Origin: GCA-2794515 sp034436155 | GTDB lineage: Bacteria > Chloroflexota > Anaerolineae > Aggregatilineales > Phototrophicaceae | NCBI GenBank assembly: GCA_034436155.1 | Contig: DAOTVP010000110.1 | Coordinates: 10,738 to 74,737, forward strand | DNA: 64,000 nucleotides | Reading direction: 5' to 3' | In this document: piece by piece, positions 45,293 to 54,623 of the stretch | Position numbering within the stretch: position 1 is the stretch's first letter | How the letters are laid out: the number at the start of each line of letters is the position of its first letter | The notes under the pieces: model-generated | What the model was told of the DNA's origin: nothing | Databases searched by the model: none | What the model saw: only the letters and a program-made list of their open reading frames with translations | Translations under genes and position numbers: made by a program

Positions 45293-46891
45293 TTATGCGT
45301 TCTGTTTGGCGGGCGCGAACAACATCCCCAAAAATGGCGCAATTGCCACAGCAATCATCCCGCCCAGGCTTATCCAAAAGCCGATACCAATGAATTGATT
45401 CGACGATGTGACCGCAATACCCAACTCATTGAGAGTCGTGGCGACATTGGTGTTGCCAATCATCATCAGGTTATCAATGCCTGTGGTATAAAAATACGCA
45501 CATGCTCCAACACCAACCAAACCGACAAGGATATTCAATATCCACCACGTCATACTGGGGGTCATATACAACAACAGGGCGAATAAAAATGCCAAACTGC
45601 CCGCCACAGGCACAGCAATCACCGAAAAATCTACGGTCTGAGGGGTATATTTCAATTGTGCCAATCCGATATTAATGCCTGCGCGAAGGGCATCTGGATT
45701 GAGCGAATTGGCATCTATCCCAAAAGTACCCAAATTACCCAATTGACTTTGCGCGGTAGATAAGACAACATCGGCAAACATCGGATCAGCAAGGGCATCC
45801 AAAAGCGCATCAATCACCCCACCAAAGCCGAACAATGCGCGGAGGGCATCTTGTGAGCCTATCATATACAACATGGTATCCATGCCACTCGCACCTGTGC
45901 GGATAGCCCGAAACCCGCCGATAAGATCTCGGATGATTGCGCCTTGCGCCCCCAATAAATTGGCTTGCGCTTCTGCCTCACGAATTTCTGGGCGGTTGAG
46001 CAATTTTTGAAATTCGCTCAATATCCCGCCAATCGTGCCGAAATTATCGACATTCATGCCTGCAGATTGCAAATTGCCCAAATCACCCAAACCAGCCAAT
46101 TGTGCATTCAAATCATTTATTTGGATAGGTATCCAACCGAAATCGACCCACGGCAGGGCAAAAAATCCGACCAGCACGGATGTCGCGCCGATGAACACAA
46201 TCAAGGCGAATAGTTGTTGAATCGCGTTCAGCTTGCGCGATGTGGCGGGTGTACTTCCTTGTAATAACGCGCCACTTTTTTCGAGATCTTTGGCACTAGG
46301 GGCGAACATGCGCCGAATATCATCCGGACTCAACCCCGTAATGTTGGCGGCAAGGCTGAGTGTATACGAATCGTATAACAGGCGCGGGTTGGTCTTGAAG
46401 GCTTTGCGGAGCATTTCGACCGCTTTATCAGTTTTACCACGCACATTCCAATCCATCGCCTGCTCGACAAACGATTTGGCGCGTTCTTCTGCCACGGGTG
46501 TTACCTGAATATTGGATGGCAACGGCACATCATCACTTGCGCCTGATGCCATATCATCCTCATCTTCATCGACATACAAACTGCCATAGCGCGAGTAGTT
46601 GTTTCTTTCTTCTGGTTCATCATCCGCGTAAATACTATCATAACGCGAATACGGTTCATCTTCCGCATGGTTGTCGTCATCCGTGCTGGCAAGTGAGGGG
46701 GCATTTTTTTGGATATATGCACCTGCTTTTTTGGCGAGTTCTCGAATTTCGAGATCACTATCCGTTTTATACACCCGCGCCAAATGCGGAAGCGCGTCTC
46801 TATCTAACGATTTGGCTAAGAGAGCAACCGCTTTTTTGCGCTTATCAGGGTCGGAACTGCCGAGTGCTTGTATAATACGTGGGTCTATCAT
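45293..46891 (-). CDS. HEAT-repeat/TPR membrane protein of unknown function
   Basis: 532 residues; AAGAGG precedes the ATG by about 11 nt. Residues 1-60 form HEAT-like helices (IQALGSSDPDKRKKAVALLAKSLDRDALPHLARVY), 70-130 are strongly acidic and repeat YSRY(D/G)SxYxDxxE, and 135-195 look TPR-like. Four membrane spans follow (about 228-250, 425-450, 455-478, 500-522) with a large loop between the first two (extracytoplasmic by inference). No catalytic motif is seen. It heads a two-gene unit with the secreted protein downstream. Confidence 0.7.
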   Translation of the reverse strand: MIDPRIIQALGSSDPDKRKKAVALLAKSLDRDALPHLARVYKTDSDLEIRELAKKAGAYIQKNAPSLASTDDDNHAEDEPYSRYDSIYADDEPEERNNYSRYGSLYVDEDEDDMASGASDDVPLPSNIQVTPVAEERAKSFVEQAMDWNVRGKTDKAVEMLRKAFKTNPRLLYDSYTLSLAANITGLSPDDIRRMFAPSAKDLEKSGALLQGSTPATSRKLNAIQQLFALIVFIGATSVLVGFFALPWVDFGWIPIQINDLNAQLAGLGDLGNLQSAGMNVDNFGTIGGILSEFQKLLNRPEIREAEAQANLLGAQGAIIRDLIGGFRAIRTGASGMDTMLYMIGSQDALRALFGFGGVIDALLDALADPMFADVVLSTAQSQLGNLGTFGIDANSLNPDALRAGINIGLAQLKYTPQTVDFSVIAVPVAGSLAFLFALLLYMTPSMTWWILNILVGLVGVGACAYFYTTGIDNLMMIGNTNVATTLNELGIAVTSSNQFIGIGFWISLGGMIAVAIAPFLGMLFAPAKQNA

Positions 46892-47032
46892 CGAAAATTT
46901 ACCTCTTGAGTCGGCTAACTTGTGTTTATTTTAACGCATAACATCATTTTATGCCCCTGCTTTTGGGTGATTGACAGCATCATCAAATAACCTTAATGTG
47001 AGTATAAAGATGAGGTCTTGGAGTTGATAAAA

Positions 47033-47878
47033 ATGCGCTTGATTATGTTATCATTAGCCTGTTTATCGTTACTGCTATCAGGAAGAACCGCTATGCCCAA
47101 TATTCGCATACTCACCGATATACCTTATAACCCGTCTGAGGATACCCATACGCGCCAAATGCTGGATTTATATTTGCCCACCACCGACAATTTTCCGATG
47201 GTGTTATATGTGCATGGTGGGGCGTGGGTCGGCGGGGATAAACATTTATACGCCAACATCGGCACAACCCTCGCCGAAGCGGGGTATGGCGTGGCGATTA
47301 TCAATTATCGCTTATCGCCCGAATTTAGTCACCCTGCCCATACCCAAGACGGCGCGATGGCGGTGGCATGGCTGAAAAATCATATTGCCGATTATGGTGG
47401 CAATCCCAATGTGCTATTCCTCACGGGGCATAGCGCGGGCGGTCACATGGTCAGTTTGCTCACATTAGATAGCCAATATCTGAGCGCGGTGGATGTCGAC
47501 CCCACGATTATCAAAGGGGTGATTTCGTATAGCGGGTTATATTGGATTGACGACTGGATTATGGGTTGGGCAAAAAATGCCTTTAGCGATGATGAAGCAG
47601 AACGGCGTGCTGTATCGCCGATTCATCTGGTCGAATCTGCGACAGAAGCGGGCGATATGCCGCCATTTTTGATGATCGCATCCGAGAATGATTATCCCGA
47701 ATTATTGGTCGAGCAAGCCGAGATGGGCAAAAAGTTGGATGAACACGGCGTGGATTATACCGCGCATGTGATTAACGACCGTGACCATTTTGGGTTGGTG
47801 ACAAGTATCGGCACGCCCGATGACCCCACCACCGCCTTAATTATCGCGTGGCTGAATGACTTGCATGAGGCAGATTAA
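47033..47878 (+). CDS. Alpha/beta-hydrolase (esterase/kynurenine formamidase-like, HGG type)
   Basis: 281 residues from the ATG at 47033, giving a hydrophobic N-terminus that could be a signal peptide; a cytosolic start at 47093 (AGGAAG upstream) is also reasonable. The oxyanion motif HGGAWVGGDK, nucleophile GHSAGGHMV (Ser), acid ASENDYPE and DRDHFGLV (His) make a complete catalytic triad of the BD-FAE/HSL-like esterase group. It probably cleaves small esters or arylformamides; the substrate is unknown. The next gene starts 3 nt after its stop, so they are co-expressed. Confidence 0.85.
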   Translation: MRLIMLSLACLSLLLSGRTAMPNIRILTDIPYNPSEDTHTRQMLDLYLPTTDNFPMVLYVHGGAWVGGDKHLYANIGTTLAEAGYGVAIINYRLSPEFSHPAHTQDGAMAVAWLKNHIADYGGNPNVLFLTGHSAGGHMVSLLTLDSQYLSAVDVDPTIIKGVISYSGLYWIDDWIMGWAKNAFSDDEAERRAVSPIHLVESATEAGDMPPFLMIASENDYPELLVEQAEMGKKLDEHGVDYTAHVINDRDHFGLVTSIGTPDDPTTALIIAWLNDLHEAD

Positions 47879-47880
47879 TC

Positions 47881-48426
47881 ATGCCCCGTTTATTCATCGC
47901 CTTACACTTGCCACAAACAGTCAAATCGGGATTAATGCGCCTCAAGACGACTATCCCGACTGCCCGATGGTCAGATGAGCGCCAATTTCACCTCACATTG
48001 CGTTTTTTGGGCGATATTGCCAATAATCAGGTCGGTCAAATTGAGTCGGCATTATCGCACATTGCCCTACCCACTTTCGAGATGTCACTCAACGGTGTGG
48101 GATGCTTCCCCGAAAATATCAACAAGCCGACACGGGTGTTATGGGCGGGCATATCTGCACCGAAAACATTATTCGATTTGCAAAAACAAATCGAAATCGC
48201 CATGATAGGCGCGGGCTTCGGCGAAGCAGATAAACCATTCAACCCCCATATCACCCTAGCCCGCCTGAAAACCGCTAAGCCACTCGGCGCGGTGAAATCT
48301 TTTTTGGATGCGAATCGAGATTATGCCAGCGAATTGTTTCAGGTGACACAATTCGCGCTGGTCGAAAGTCGTTTAGACCCTAGAGGGGCGGTTTATACCG
48401 ATAGACGGATTTTTGAATTGGGATAA
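47881..48426 (+). CDS. thpR: RNA 2',3'-cyclic phosphodiesterase (2'-5' RNA ligase family)
   Basis: 181 residues, the family's usual length. The two HxTx motifs that define the 2H superfamily are present: FHLTLRFLG near residue 38 and NPHITLARL near 121, with MPRLFIALHLP at the start. The enzyme opens 2',3'-cyclic phosphates to 2'-phosphates in RNA. It follows the esterase gene without a gap. A paired-hairpin repeat begins exactly 21 nt after its TAA. Confidence 0.95.
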   Translation: MPRLFIALHLPQTVKSGLMRLKTTIPTARWSDERQFHLTLRFLGDIANNQVGQIESALSHIALPTFEMSLNGVGCFPENINKPTRVLWAGISAPKTLFDLQKQIEIAMIGAGFGEADKPFNPHITLARLKTAKPLGAVKSFLDANRDYASELFQVTQFALVESRLDPRGAVYTDRRIFELG

Positions 48427-48447
48427 AAAAGGATAATGTATAGGTGT

Positions 48448-48543
48448 GGACGACATACGCCCTGCGGGCTAGTCGTCCATTACAGAATGCCAATTTTTAG
48501 GGGTGTAATGGCGGACTAGAGGCTTTAGCCTTGTATGTCCGCC
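48448..48543 (+). repeat. Paired-hairpin intergenic element, best-preserved copy
   Basis: Hairpin 1 has GGACGAC/GTCGTCC arms (48448-48478), hairpin 2 has GGCGGAC/GTCCGCC arms (48510-48543), and the spacer pairs as ATTACA...TGTAAT. Distal hairpin differs at only two positions from that at 19734-19767 (read on the opposite strand). It begins 21 nt after the thpR stop and ends 31 nt from the convergent pstB stop. Confidence 0.88.
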
Positions 48544-48574
48544 ACAAAATGCAAATCTTGCTTGATAATCCATA

Positions 48575-49390
48575 TCAACCAAAGCGCCCAGAGATATAAT
48601 CGGCGGTTTCTTGTTCGCGGGGCGAATTGAACACATCTGAAGTGGGCGCAAATTCGATGAGTTGCCCCCAACGGGTTTCTTTGCCGTTAATTTCTTCTTT
48701 GCGGATATTATAGAAGGCGGTGTAATCGGACACGCGAAGCGCCTGTTGCATGTTGTGAGTCACGATGATGATGGTGTAATCTTCGACCAATTCGCGCATG
48801 AGTTCTTCGATGCGTTGGGTGGCGATGGGGTCTAATGCCGAACACGGTTCATCCATCAAAATGACTTCGGGTTCTACGGCAATGGCGCGGGCGATGCACA
48901 GGCGTTGTTGTTGCCCGCCTGATAATGCCAAACCCGATTTTTTCAGGTCATTTTTGACCTCATCCCACAACGCCGCACGGCGCAAACTGATCTCGACAAT
49001 TTCGCTGAGGGTGGCTTTATCTTTCACGCCCAACAAACGCGGACCGTAGGCGATATTATCGAAGATGCTTTTGGGGAACGGATTCGGTTTTTGGAACACC
49101 ATACCAATCCGACGACGCACTTCTACGGGGTCGACATCGGGACCGTATAAATTTTCGCCATGAAATAAAATCTGACCTTCGACACGCGCCCCTGGCACTA
49201 AATCATTCATGCGGTTATAGGCACGTAAAACTGTGCTTTTACCACACCCAGAGGGTCCGATGAAGGCAGTGATTTTTCTGTCATAAATGGGCATGGTAAT
49301 ATCATGCACTGCCCGATATGACCCATAGAACACATCCACATGACGAGTATCGAGGGCGATAGCATTTTCGGTCGTTACATCTACAGACAT
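48575..49390 (-). CDS. pstB: Phosphate ABC transporter ATP-binding protein
   Basis: 271 residues. Walker A GPSGCGKSTVLRAYNRMND, Q-loop MVFQKPNPFPKSIFDN, signature LSGGQQQRLCIARAIA, Walker B VILMDEPCSALDP and H-loop IIVTHNMQQA are all classical PstB. It energises high-affinity phosphate import with PstA and PstC. It overlaps pstA by one base, and the operon order is pstS-pstC-pstA-pstB. No phoU follows; a repeat element and thpR lie beyond. Confidence 0.97.
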   Translation of the reverse strand: MSVDVTTENAIALDTRHVDVFYGSYRAVHDITMPIYDRKITAFIGPSGCGKSTVLRAYNRMNDLVPGARVEGQILFHGENLYGPDVDPVEVRRRIGMVFQKPNPFPKSIFDNIAYGPRLLGVKDKATLSEIVEISLRRAALWDEVKNDLKKSGLALSGGQQQRLCIARAIAVEPEVILMDEPCSALDPIATQRIEELMRELVEDYTIIIVTHNMQQALRVSDYTAFYNIRKEEINGKETRWGQLIEFAPTSDVFNSPREQETADYISGRFG

Positions 49391-51084
49391 TATACAAAAC
49401 TCCTGCGCGAGGCTCTTTGACGTAAAATAATAGCAGTGGCGTTCATGCTGAGCAACACGACTAAAAAGATGATGATGCCCGCCGCGGCGATATTGCGAAA
49501 TTGCGGGTCGGCTTCACGAATCCACGAAAAAATTTGAGTCGGCATAGCGACAATGCTCGAAAACGGACCCGATGGCACAGATGTGGTGAAGGTTGCCGTG
49601 CCAATCACGACCAACGGCGCGGTTTCGCCGATGGCACGCGCCAGACCGATAATCGCCCCTGTGAGGATGCCGGGCAACGCCGCGGGCAACACATTTTTAT
49701 ACACCGTCTGCCATTTGGTCGCGCCTAAGCCAAAACTGCCTTCACGCAGGGCATACGGCACAGCACGAATCGCCTCTTGGCTGGCGCTGATAATGACGGG
49801 CAAAATCAGTAATGATAATGTTAACGCACCCGATAAAATCGTCCGCCCCGCCACATTAGACGGTGTGCCAAACACTTCTCCACTGGTTATCGGTGCAAGC
49901 GCCCGCACGAATAACGCCAAGCCGAGCATCCCATAAATAATCGAAGGCACACCAGCAAGGTTGCGGATATTGACCTCGATAATACGGTTAATCAGGTTAT
50001 CGTTGGCATATTCTTCGAGATAAACCGCCGCCCCAACTCCCAACGGGAAGGCGATGATCACCGTGAGGAACATCAGCCACAACGTCCCCATAAATGCCGG
50101 GAAGATACCCGCCGTTGCGGGCGTTTTGGTGAGACCGCCCGTGAGGAAATCCCACGATAACCATGTGCGCCAACGCAATTCTGTGCCAAAAGGAAGGGCA
50201 TCCTCAACACGGGTTTCGATGCTACCACGATTCAGCAGGCTTTGGTCAAGATTCCAGCTTTGTAAGATGACTTCGCGTACCACTCGTTCATTGACAAGTG
50301 TCAGCAATTGCTCTTGTGATAAATTGGTCGTCAACAATTGCACCCGTTCCGATGTGCTCAAATCATTAATGGGGCGTTCTGCCCAACCATCGGGGATGAC
50401 GCTACCATCAATTGAAATACGCAACGGGATACCGTTCATCTCGCGGATATCGCTCAATGGACTCAAATTTTCGTAGACCAATTGCAAAACTTCACGCGGG
50501 ATGGTGTTTTCTATCACCCGTCCCAATTCTTCACCCGACAATTCCTCAAGGGTGCGCGTGTTCGGCGTGAGAATAAGTTGCCACAAATTTTGATTGCTCG
50601 CCAACGTTTGAAGCATGTCGGTGGTTAAATCGGCATCGCGCAAGATGCGATTGATATTTTCGATTGCACGAATACGTGTCACAATCTGTTCGGCGGGCAA
50701 TGTCGCTAGTTCTGGCAGCGGAATTTCGGCATCGCGCTTATTCGCCACTTGGTCAATCAGCGTATAATACACATACAGTTTTGCTTCGAGTGTGGCACGA
50801 TCGGCATCTGTGCCATCTTCGCCAAAAAAGCCCCGTAGCGTGTCCTCTGGTAAGCTAGATAAACGACTTTGTAATTCAATCGGACGCACCAAATCATCGG
50901 GGTCGGTGGCATAATTCACCGCCACCAAACCGAATGCTTGATTAATCACGCTGGCAATGAGGATAATCAGAATCACCAACGCGATAATCAGTGACGACAG
51001 ATAAAAGACGCGAAAGCGTTCACCACGCGCATTTCGCGCTTGTACGCTGGTTCTAAAAATACCAATTTCGATACGGTTACTCAT
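49390..51084 (-). CDS. pstA: Phosphate ABC transporter permease with large extracytoplasmic insertion
   Basis: 564 residues, almost twice the usual ~290. A first membrane span (about 28-52) is followed by roughly 245 residues of helical, charged sequence (about 55-300) not found in typical PstA, then the normal binding-protein-dependent permease core (GIFPAFMGTLWLMFLTVIIAFPLGVGAAVYLEEYA, and GIIGLARAIGETAPLVVIG with the EAA-type loop LGATKWQTVYKNVLPAALPGI). The insertion should face outside. It overlaps pstB by 1 nt and pstC by 1 nt, so expression is tightly coupled. The matched insertion in PstC suggests that the two form an extra extracytoplasmic assembly. Confidence 0.93.
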   Translation of the reverse strand: MSNRIEIGIFRTSVQARNARGERFRVFYLSSLIIALVILIILIASVINQAFGLVAVNYATDPDDLVRPIELQSRLSSLPEDTLRGFFGEDGTDADRATLEAKLYVYYTLIDQVANKRDAEIPLPELATLPAEQIVTRIRAIENINRILRDADLTTDMLQTLASNQNLWQLILTPNTRTLEELSGEELGRVIENTIPREVLQLVYENLSPLSDIREMNGIPLRISIDGSVIPDGWAERPINDLSTSERVQLLTTNLSQEQLLTLVNERVVREVILQSWNLDQSLLNRGSIETRVEDALPFGTELRWRTWLSWDFLTGGLTKTPATAGIFPAFMGTLWLMFLTVIIAFPLGVGAAVYLEEYANDNLINRIIEVNIRNLAGVPSIIYGMLGLALFVRALAPITSGEVFGTPSNVAGRTILSGALTLSLLILPVIISASQEAIRAVPYALREGSFGLGATKWQTVYKNVLPAALPGILTGAIIGLARAIGETAPLVVIGTATFTTSVPSGPFSSIVAMPTQIFSWIREADPQFRNIAAAGIIIFLVVLLSMNATAIILRQRASRRSFV

Positions 51085-53039
51085 TAATACGCCTCTCTCA
51101 GTCGATTGGCAACGATACTACTGACAATGTTTAAAACTAATGTCATGACGAACAGGGTCGCCCCGACCACGAAAATACTGTTATAGTCGATGGTGTTATA
51201 GGCGAGGTCGCCACTGCTAATACGGACGATATAACCAGTCATGGCTTCTGCACCTTCGAACACGTTGAAGGTAAATTTGGGGACAGAGCCTGCGGCGAGC
51301 GCCACCACCATCGTCTCGCCAACGGCACGCGATGCCGCCAAGATGATAGATGCGAGGATGCCCGAAATGGCGGCGGGAAAAATGACGCGCACCGTTGTTT
51401 CGAGTTTGGTCGCGCCTAAGCCATACGAGGCTTCACGTAAAGAGCGAGGCACAGCACGCAGGGCTTCTTCACTGAGTGAGCTGATAATCGGCACTGTTAA
51501 AATACCGACCACAATGCCCGCCGTGAGGATATTTTGCCCCTGAATCACAGTCCCGAAAATACTTTGTAACAAGGGTGTGACAAATGAGACGGCGAAAAAT
51601 CCAAACACGATGGTTGGAATACCCGCCAAAATTTCGAGGATAGGCTTGAGGGTATTGCGGACTTTGAGCGGGGCATATTCGCTCAGATAAATAGCAGAAC
51701 CTAACCCCAGTGGGATAGAAACAAACAAAGAGACGAGCGTGATCAACGATGTGGCGGTCACAAGGGGCAAAATACCGAATGAACCACTTTGCGGTTGCCA
51801 TAATGTGTTTGTGATAAATTCTAAAAAGGTCACATCTTCACCAATAGCAACAGCAGGATAAGCCCCATCCACAGCCGTGTGTTCATTCCCAAATGTGCCA
51901 TTCTGACACCGTTCTACAAAAATAGAATCGGCTTGAACACGGTCAACACGCATAATTTCGGTATTCACTTGCACAAATGTATCGGGTCTGAAGGCGCGTC
52001 CGAAGCCTTCTTGTAATTTGAGTTCGTTGATCTGACCACTATCACAACGTTCAATCCGAACGGTTTGATTATTGAATGCCGCCACACGCCAATTTTGATT
52101 GTCATATTCGAGGGTATCGCTGATTTTCAACATGGTGACGGGCAACACAGACCACGCCACTTGGGTGGTGCTATCTTGCACACATGCCGCGTCCACATCA
52201 TTGCCACTGGTGTTTTCGACACGCCACAGCAGGTTGTTATAATCGAATGTCTCGCCAACCGATAAGGCTTGTGCCAAACGGCGTGGCAACTGATTACGGT
52301 TAAAGGTTTGGGTGACGGGTGTTATACACTGAATCACCGCGTTGGTACTATTAAAATCGGTCACTTTGACCGTTTGGTTACGAAATTGAAATTCATCGCC
52401 AATGGCTACATAAGGAAGATTGACTTGTTCCCATGTGATGGTCTGAACAGATTGGACAGAGGGCAAGGCATCGGCAAGTGTCACTTGCTTTTCGGTCATG
52501 CCAAAGATGAGTGTATTGCTAGGATGTGGCACCGCAAACGTCCCATCCTGACCGCGTTCCACTTTAATCGTCCGACGACCTCTATCGACAACACGCATCA
52601 CCTCACGGGTATCACCAACACCCACTTGGATATATTGCAATTGCAAAAATGGCACCCGTTCACCTTCAAATGAGATGCTAAATTCTGTCTGGTCAGAAGC
52701 AATTGTTTCAGATAACCGAGCATCGGCGACTAATGCCATCGCTTCGGTATCATCTAAAGCAATGGACTGCGCCAACGCATCATCAATCACAGGCAGTTTG
52801 GCAATGATATATGCTCTTGAATCAAAAAATAGTAAAGTCTCTTGACCTAAGATAATAACGATGAAAATTGTGGTGAAAATCGAGAAAAACCCCGTGATAA
52901 AAAGAGAGGTTGTAATTGCCCCATCAAATAATCGAAATCGTTTTTTGATGGCTTGTATGCCTGTCTCTTTTTTTATGAACGACTTCCCCCCATTCGGGGT
53001 GTTTGTGACCATTTCCATAAAGATAGCCTTTTCATCCAA
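51084..53039 (-). CDS. pstC: Phosphate ABC transporter permease with large extracytoplasmic insertion
   Basis: 651 residues against a usual ~300-330; an ATG at 53018 is an alternative start. After the first span (about 39-63) comes a ~335-residue insertion of beta-rich repeats, each ending in a motif IxVERxQxGTF (KVERGQDGTF near 175, VERCQNGTF near 385) that resembles the RGQ-GT-H motif of some phage virion proteins. The canonical core then begins at FLEFITNTLWQPQSGSFGILPLV and has the LGATKLETTVRVIFPAAISGI coupling loop. It is separated from pstS by 93 nt holding a stable hairpin. Confidence 0.93.
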   Translation of the reverse strand: MDEKAIFMEMVTNTPNGGKSFIKKETGIQAIKKRFRLFDGAITTSLFITGFFSIFTTIFIVIILGQETLLFFDSRAYIIAKLPVIDDALAQSIALDDTEAMALVADARLSETIASDQTEFSISFEGERVPFLQLQYIQVGVGDTREVMRVVDRGRRTIKVERGQDGTFAVPHPSNTLIFGMTEKQVTLADALPSVQSVQTITWEQVNLPYVAIGDEFQFRNQTVKVTDFNSTNAVIQCITPVTQTFNRNQLPRRLAQALSVGETFDYNNLLWRVENTSGNDVDAACVQDSTTQVAWSVLPVTMLKISDTLEYDNQNWRVAAFNNQTVRIERCDSGQINELKLQEGFGRAFRPDTFVQVNTEIMRVDRVQADSIFVERCQNGTFGNEHTAVDGAYPAVAIGEDVTFLEFITNTLWQPQSGSFGILPLVTATSLITLVSLFVSIPLGLGSAIYLSEYAPLKVRNTLKPILEILAGIPTIVFGFFAVSFVTPLLQSIFGTVIQGQNILTAGIVVGILTVPIISSLSEEALRAVPRSLREASYGLGATKLETTVRVIFPAAISGILASIILAASRAVGETMVVALAAGSVPKFTFNVFEGAEAMTGYIVRISSGDLAYNTIDYNSIFVVGATLFVMTLVLNIVSSIVANRLREAY

Positions 53040-53078
53040 ACACTTTTAGGATGTTCCGTATCGGATATAACACAGCAT

Positions 53079-53105
53079 AAAGGCGGGGCAAATTGCCCCA
53101 CCTTT
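53079..53105 (-). terminator. Intercistronic hairpin between pstS and pstC
   Basis: AAAGG-C-GGGGCA, AAT loop, TGCCCC-A-CCTTT. On the minus strand no long T-run follows, so partial termination or 3'-end protection of the pstS message is more likely than full termination; binding-protein genes are commonly over-expressed this way. Confidence 0.65.
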
Positions 53106-53132
53106 GGGTAATATATGCTACGACAGATCGAA

Positions 53133-54521
53133 TTACATACCCGTGTCGGTCAACGACAAGATGATGAGACGTGCAAGGCGGGTGCTCAGCTCGCTGGCGG
53201 GGAAGTAACCCACTTCGTCAATCACGTCATTAACCGTGCTGAGGTAGAAGGACAAGTATGCGCCAACTTGGGGTTTGGCAGAGATGACACCCGCATCGGC
53301 ATACAGGAATAACGGACGAGCCAAACGGTAGCTACCATCTTCAACCGTCACGGCAGTTGGGTATACACCATCAATCGAGACTAATTTCAGGCGTTCGCCT
53401 TCGGCTTGGTAGTAAGCATAACCGAAGAAGCCGATAGAATAAATTTGGCTTTCGACACCCTCAACCAATTCGGTATCGAGTTCGCTGGTGCGTGTTTCGG
53501 TAGCAGAAAGCAATGGGGCGCTGTCTTTCTTGAAAACTTTTTCGACAAAATAGGTAAATGTACCGCTATCTGAACCGGGGATGAAGCGATAGATGGGTTC
53601 ATCAGGGAAGCCTTCACGGACATCTGCCCATGTCACGGCGGTCGAGAAAGCCACTTGCAATTCTTCAAATGTGAGGTCAGTCGCCCAGTCATTTTGTGGA
53701 TTCACAACCACGGCTAAACCATCTGTACCAACGCGCAATTCCAATGGGAAGCGCGGTGGGTTGAGGGTGGCACAGGCTTCATACAATTCGGGTTTCATGC
53801 GATCGCTGGAGTTAGCCACATCAATGTCACCAGCCACACAGAAGCGTTCCCAACCAGCACCAGAGCCGATGGTTTCGTTTTCGATGATACCCGTGTAACC
53901 CGCGGCGACAAATTCAGCTTGAACAGCTTCGCTCAATGGAGCAACGGTCGAGCTACCAGCCGTTTTGATGTCGCCCTCAACGAAAGCCGCATCCACTTCT
54001 GGCAATTCGATCGGGGGAACAAGCACGGCATCAATGACGTGAATCACGCCATTGCTGGCTTGGATGTCAATCATGCCCATGTCGACATTGGCATTATCCA
54101 CTTTGGCGGTCATGTTGTTCACATCCACAGTCACCATCAATTCGCTACCTTCGAGGGTAACGGCGGTGGTCATGCCCATGTCATCCAACATCCCAACCAA
54201 ATCCATCGAGGTGACAACACCATCGACCACATGATGCAGGAGGATTCTATCGAGCAATTCAGTGTTGCCCAACACATAAGTAATCACGAAGTCTGGCAGG
54301 GCATCGAAGGCGGCATTGGTGGGGGCGAAAACGGTCAATTGGGCTTCTGGGTTAGAAAGGGCTTCCAAAATTTCAGGGCTGGCGGCAGACACTGCGGCGA
54401 GCAAGGTGCTGAAATCTTCGTTACCCGCGACAATTTCGGCAATGGTTTGTTCTTGGGCGAAATTGGCACTCACGGCAACGAGCAGGGCAATAACCAAGCT
54501 AATCAGGAAAAAACGCTTCAT
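53133..54521 (-). CDS. pstS: Fasciclin domain fused to phosphate-binding protein PstS
   Basis: 462 residues. A signal peptide (MKRFFLISLVIALLVAVSANFAQ) is followed by a fasciclin (FAS1) domain at about 25-170, with H1 LTVFAPTNAAFDALP and H2 GVIHVIDAVLVPP. Then a PstS-type phosphate-binding domain runs from about 185 (IKTAGSSTVAPLSEAVQAEF) through WERFCVAGDIDVANSSD, GTDGLAVVVNPQNDW and PGSDSGTFTYF. The PstS part binds phosphate outside the membrane and delivers it to PstC/PstA. FAS1 domains mediate adhesion to polysaccharide or protein; joined to PstS this is unusual and could tether the binder to the cell surface. It is first in the operon. Confidence 0.93.
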   Translation of the reverse strand: MKRFFLISLVIALLVAVSANFAQEQTIAEIVAGNEDFSTLLAAVSAASPEILEALSNPEAQLTVFAPTNAAFDALPDFVITYVLGNTELLDRILLHHVVDGVVTSMDLVGMLDDMGMTTAVTLEGSELMVTVDVNNMTAKVDNANVDMGMIDIQASNGVIHVIDAVLVPPIELPEVDAAFVEGDIKTAGSSTVAPLSEAVQAEFVAAGYTGIIENETIGSGAGWERFCVAGDIDVANSSDRMKPELYEACATLNPPRFPLELRVGTDGLAVVVNPQNDWATDLTFEELQVAFSTAVTWADVREGFPDEPIYRFIPGSDSGTFTYFVEKVFKKDSAPLLSATETRTSELDTELVEGVESQIYSIGFFGYAYYQAEGERLKLVSIDGVYPTAVTVEDGSYRLARPLFLYADAGVISAKPQVGAYLSFYLSTVNDVIDEVGYFPASELSTRLARLIILSLTDTGM

Positions 54522-54623
54522 ACTTCTTTTTGCTCCTTATGCTAAATTATGTATGAACTGCGAGGGTAAATCCCTCGTTGTGAGATATTACCCATTTCAA
54601 GTTAATAGTTTTACGGCTTGGCA

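Noticed and set aside
48448..48543. Paired hairpins considered as ordinary intrinsic terminators
   Set aside because: There is no T-run after either hairpin, and the conserved internal sequence, spacer pairing and fixed distance from the stop are shared between loci.
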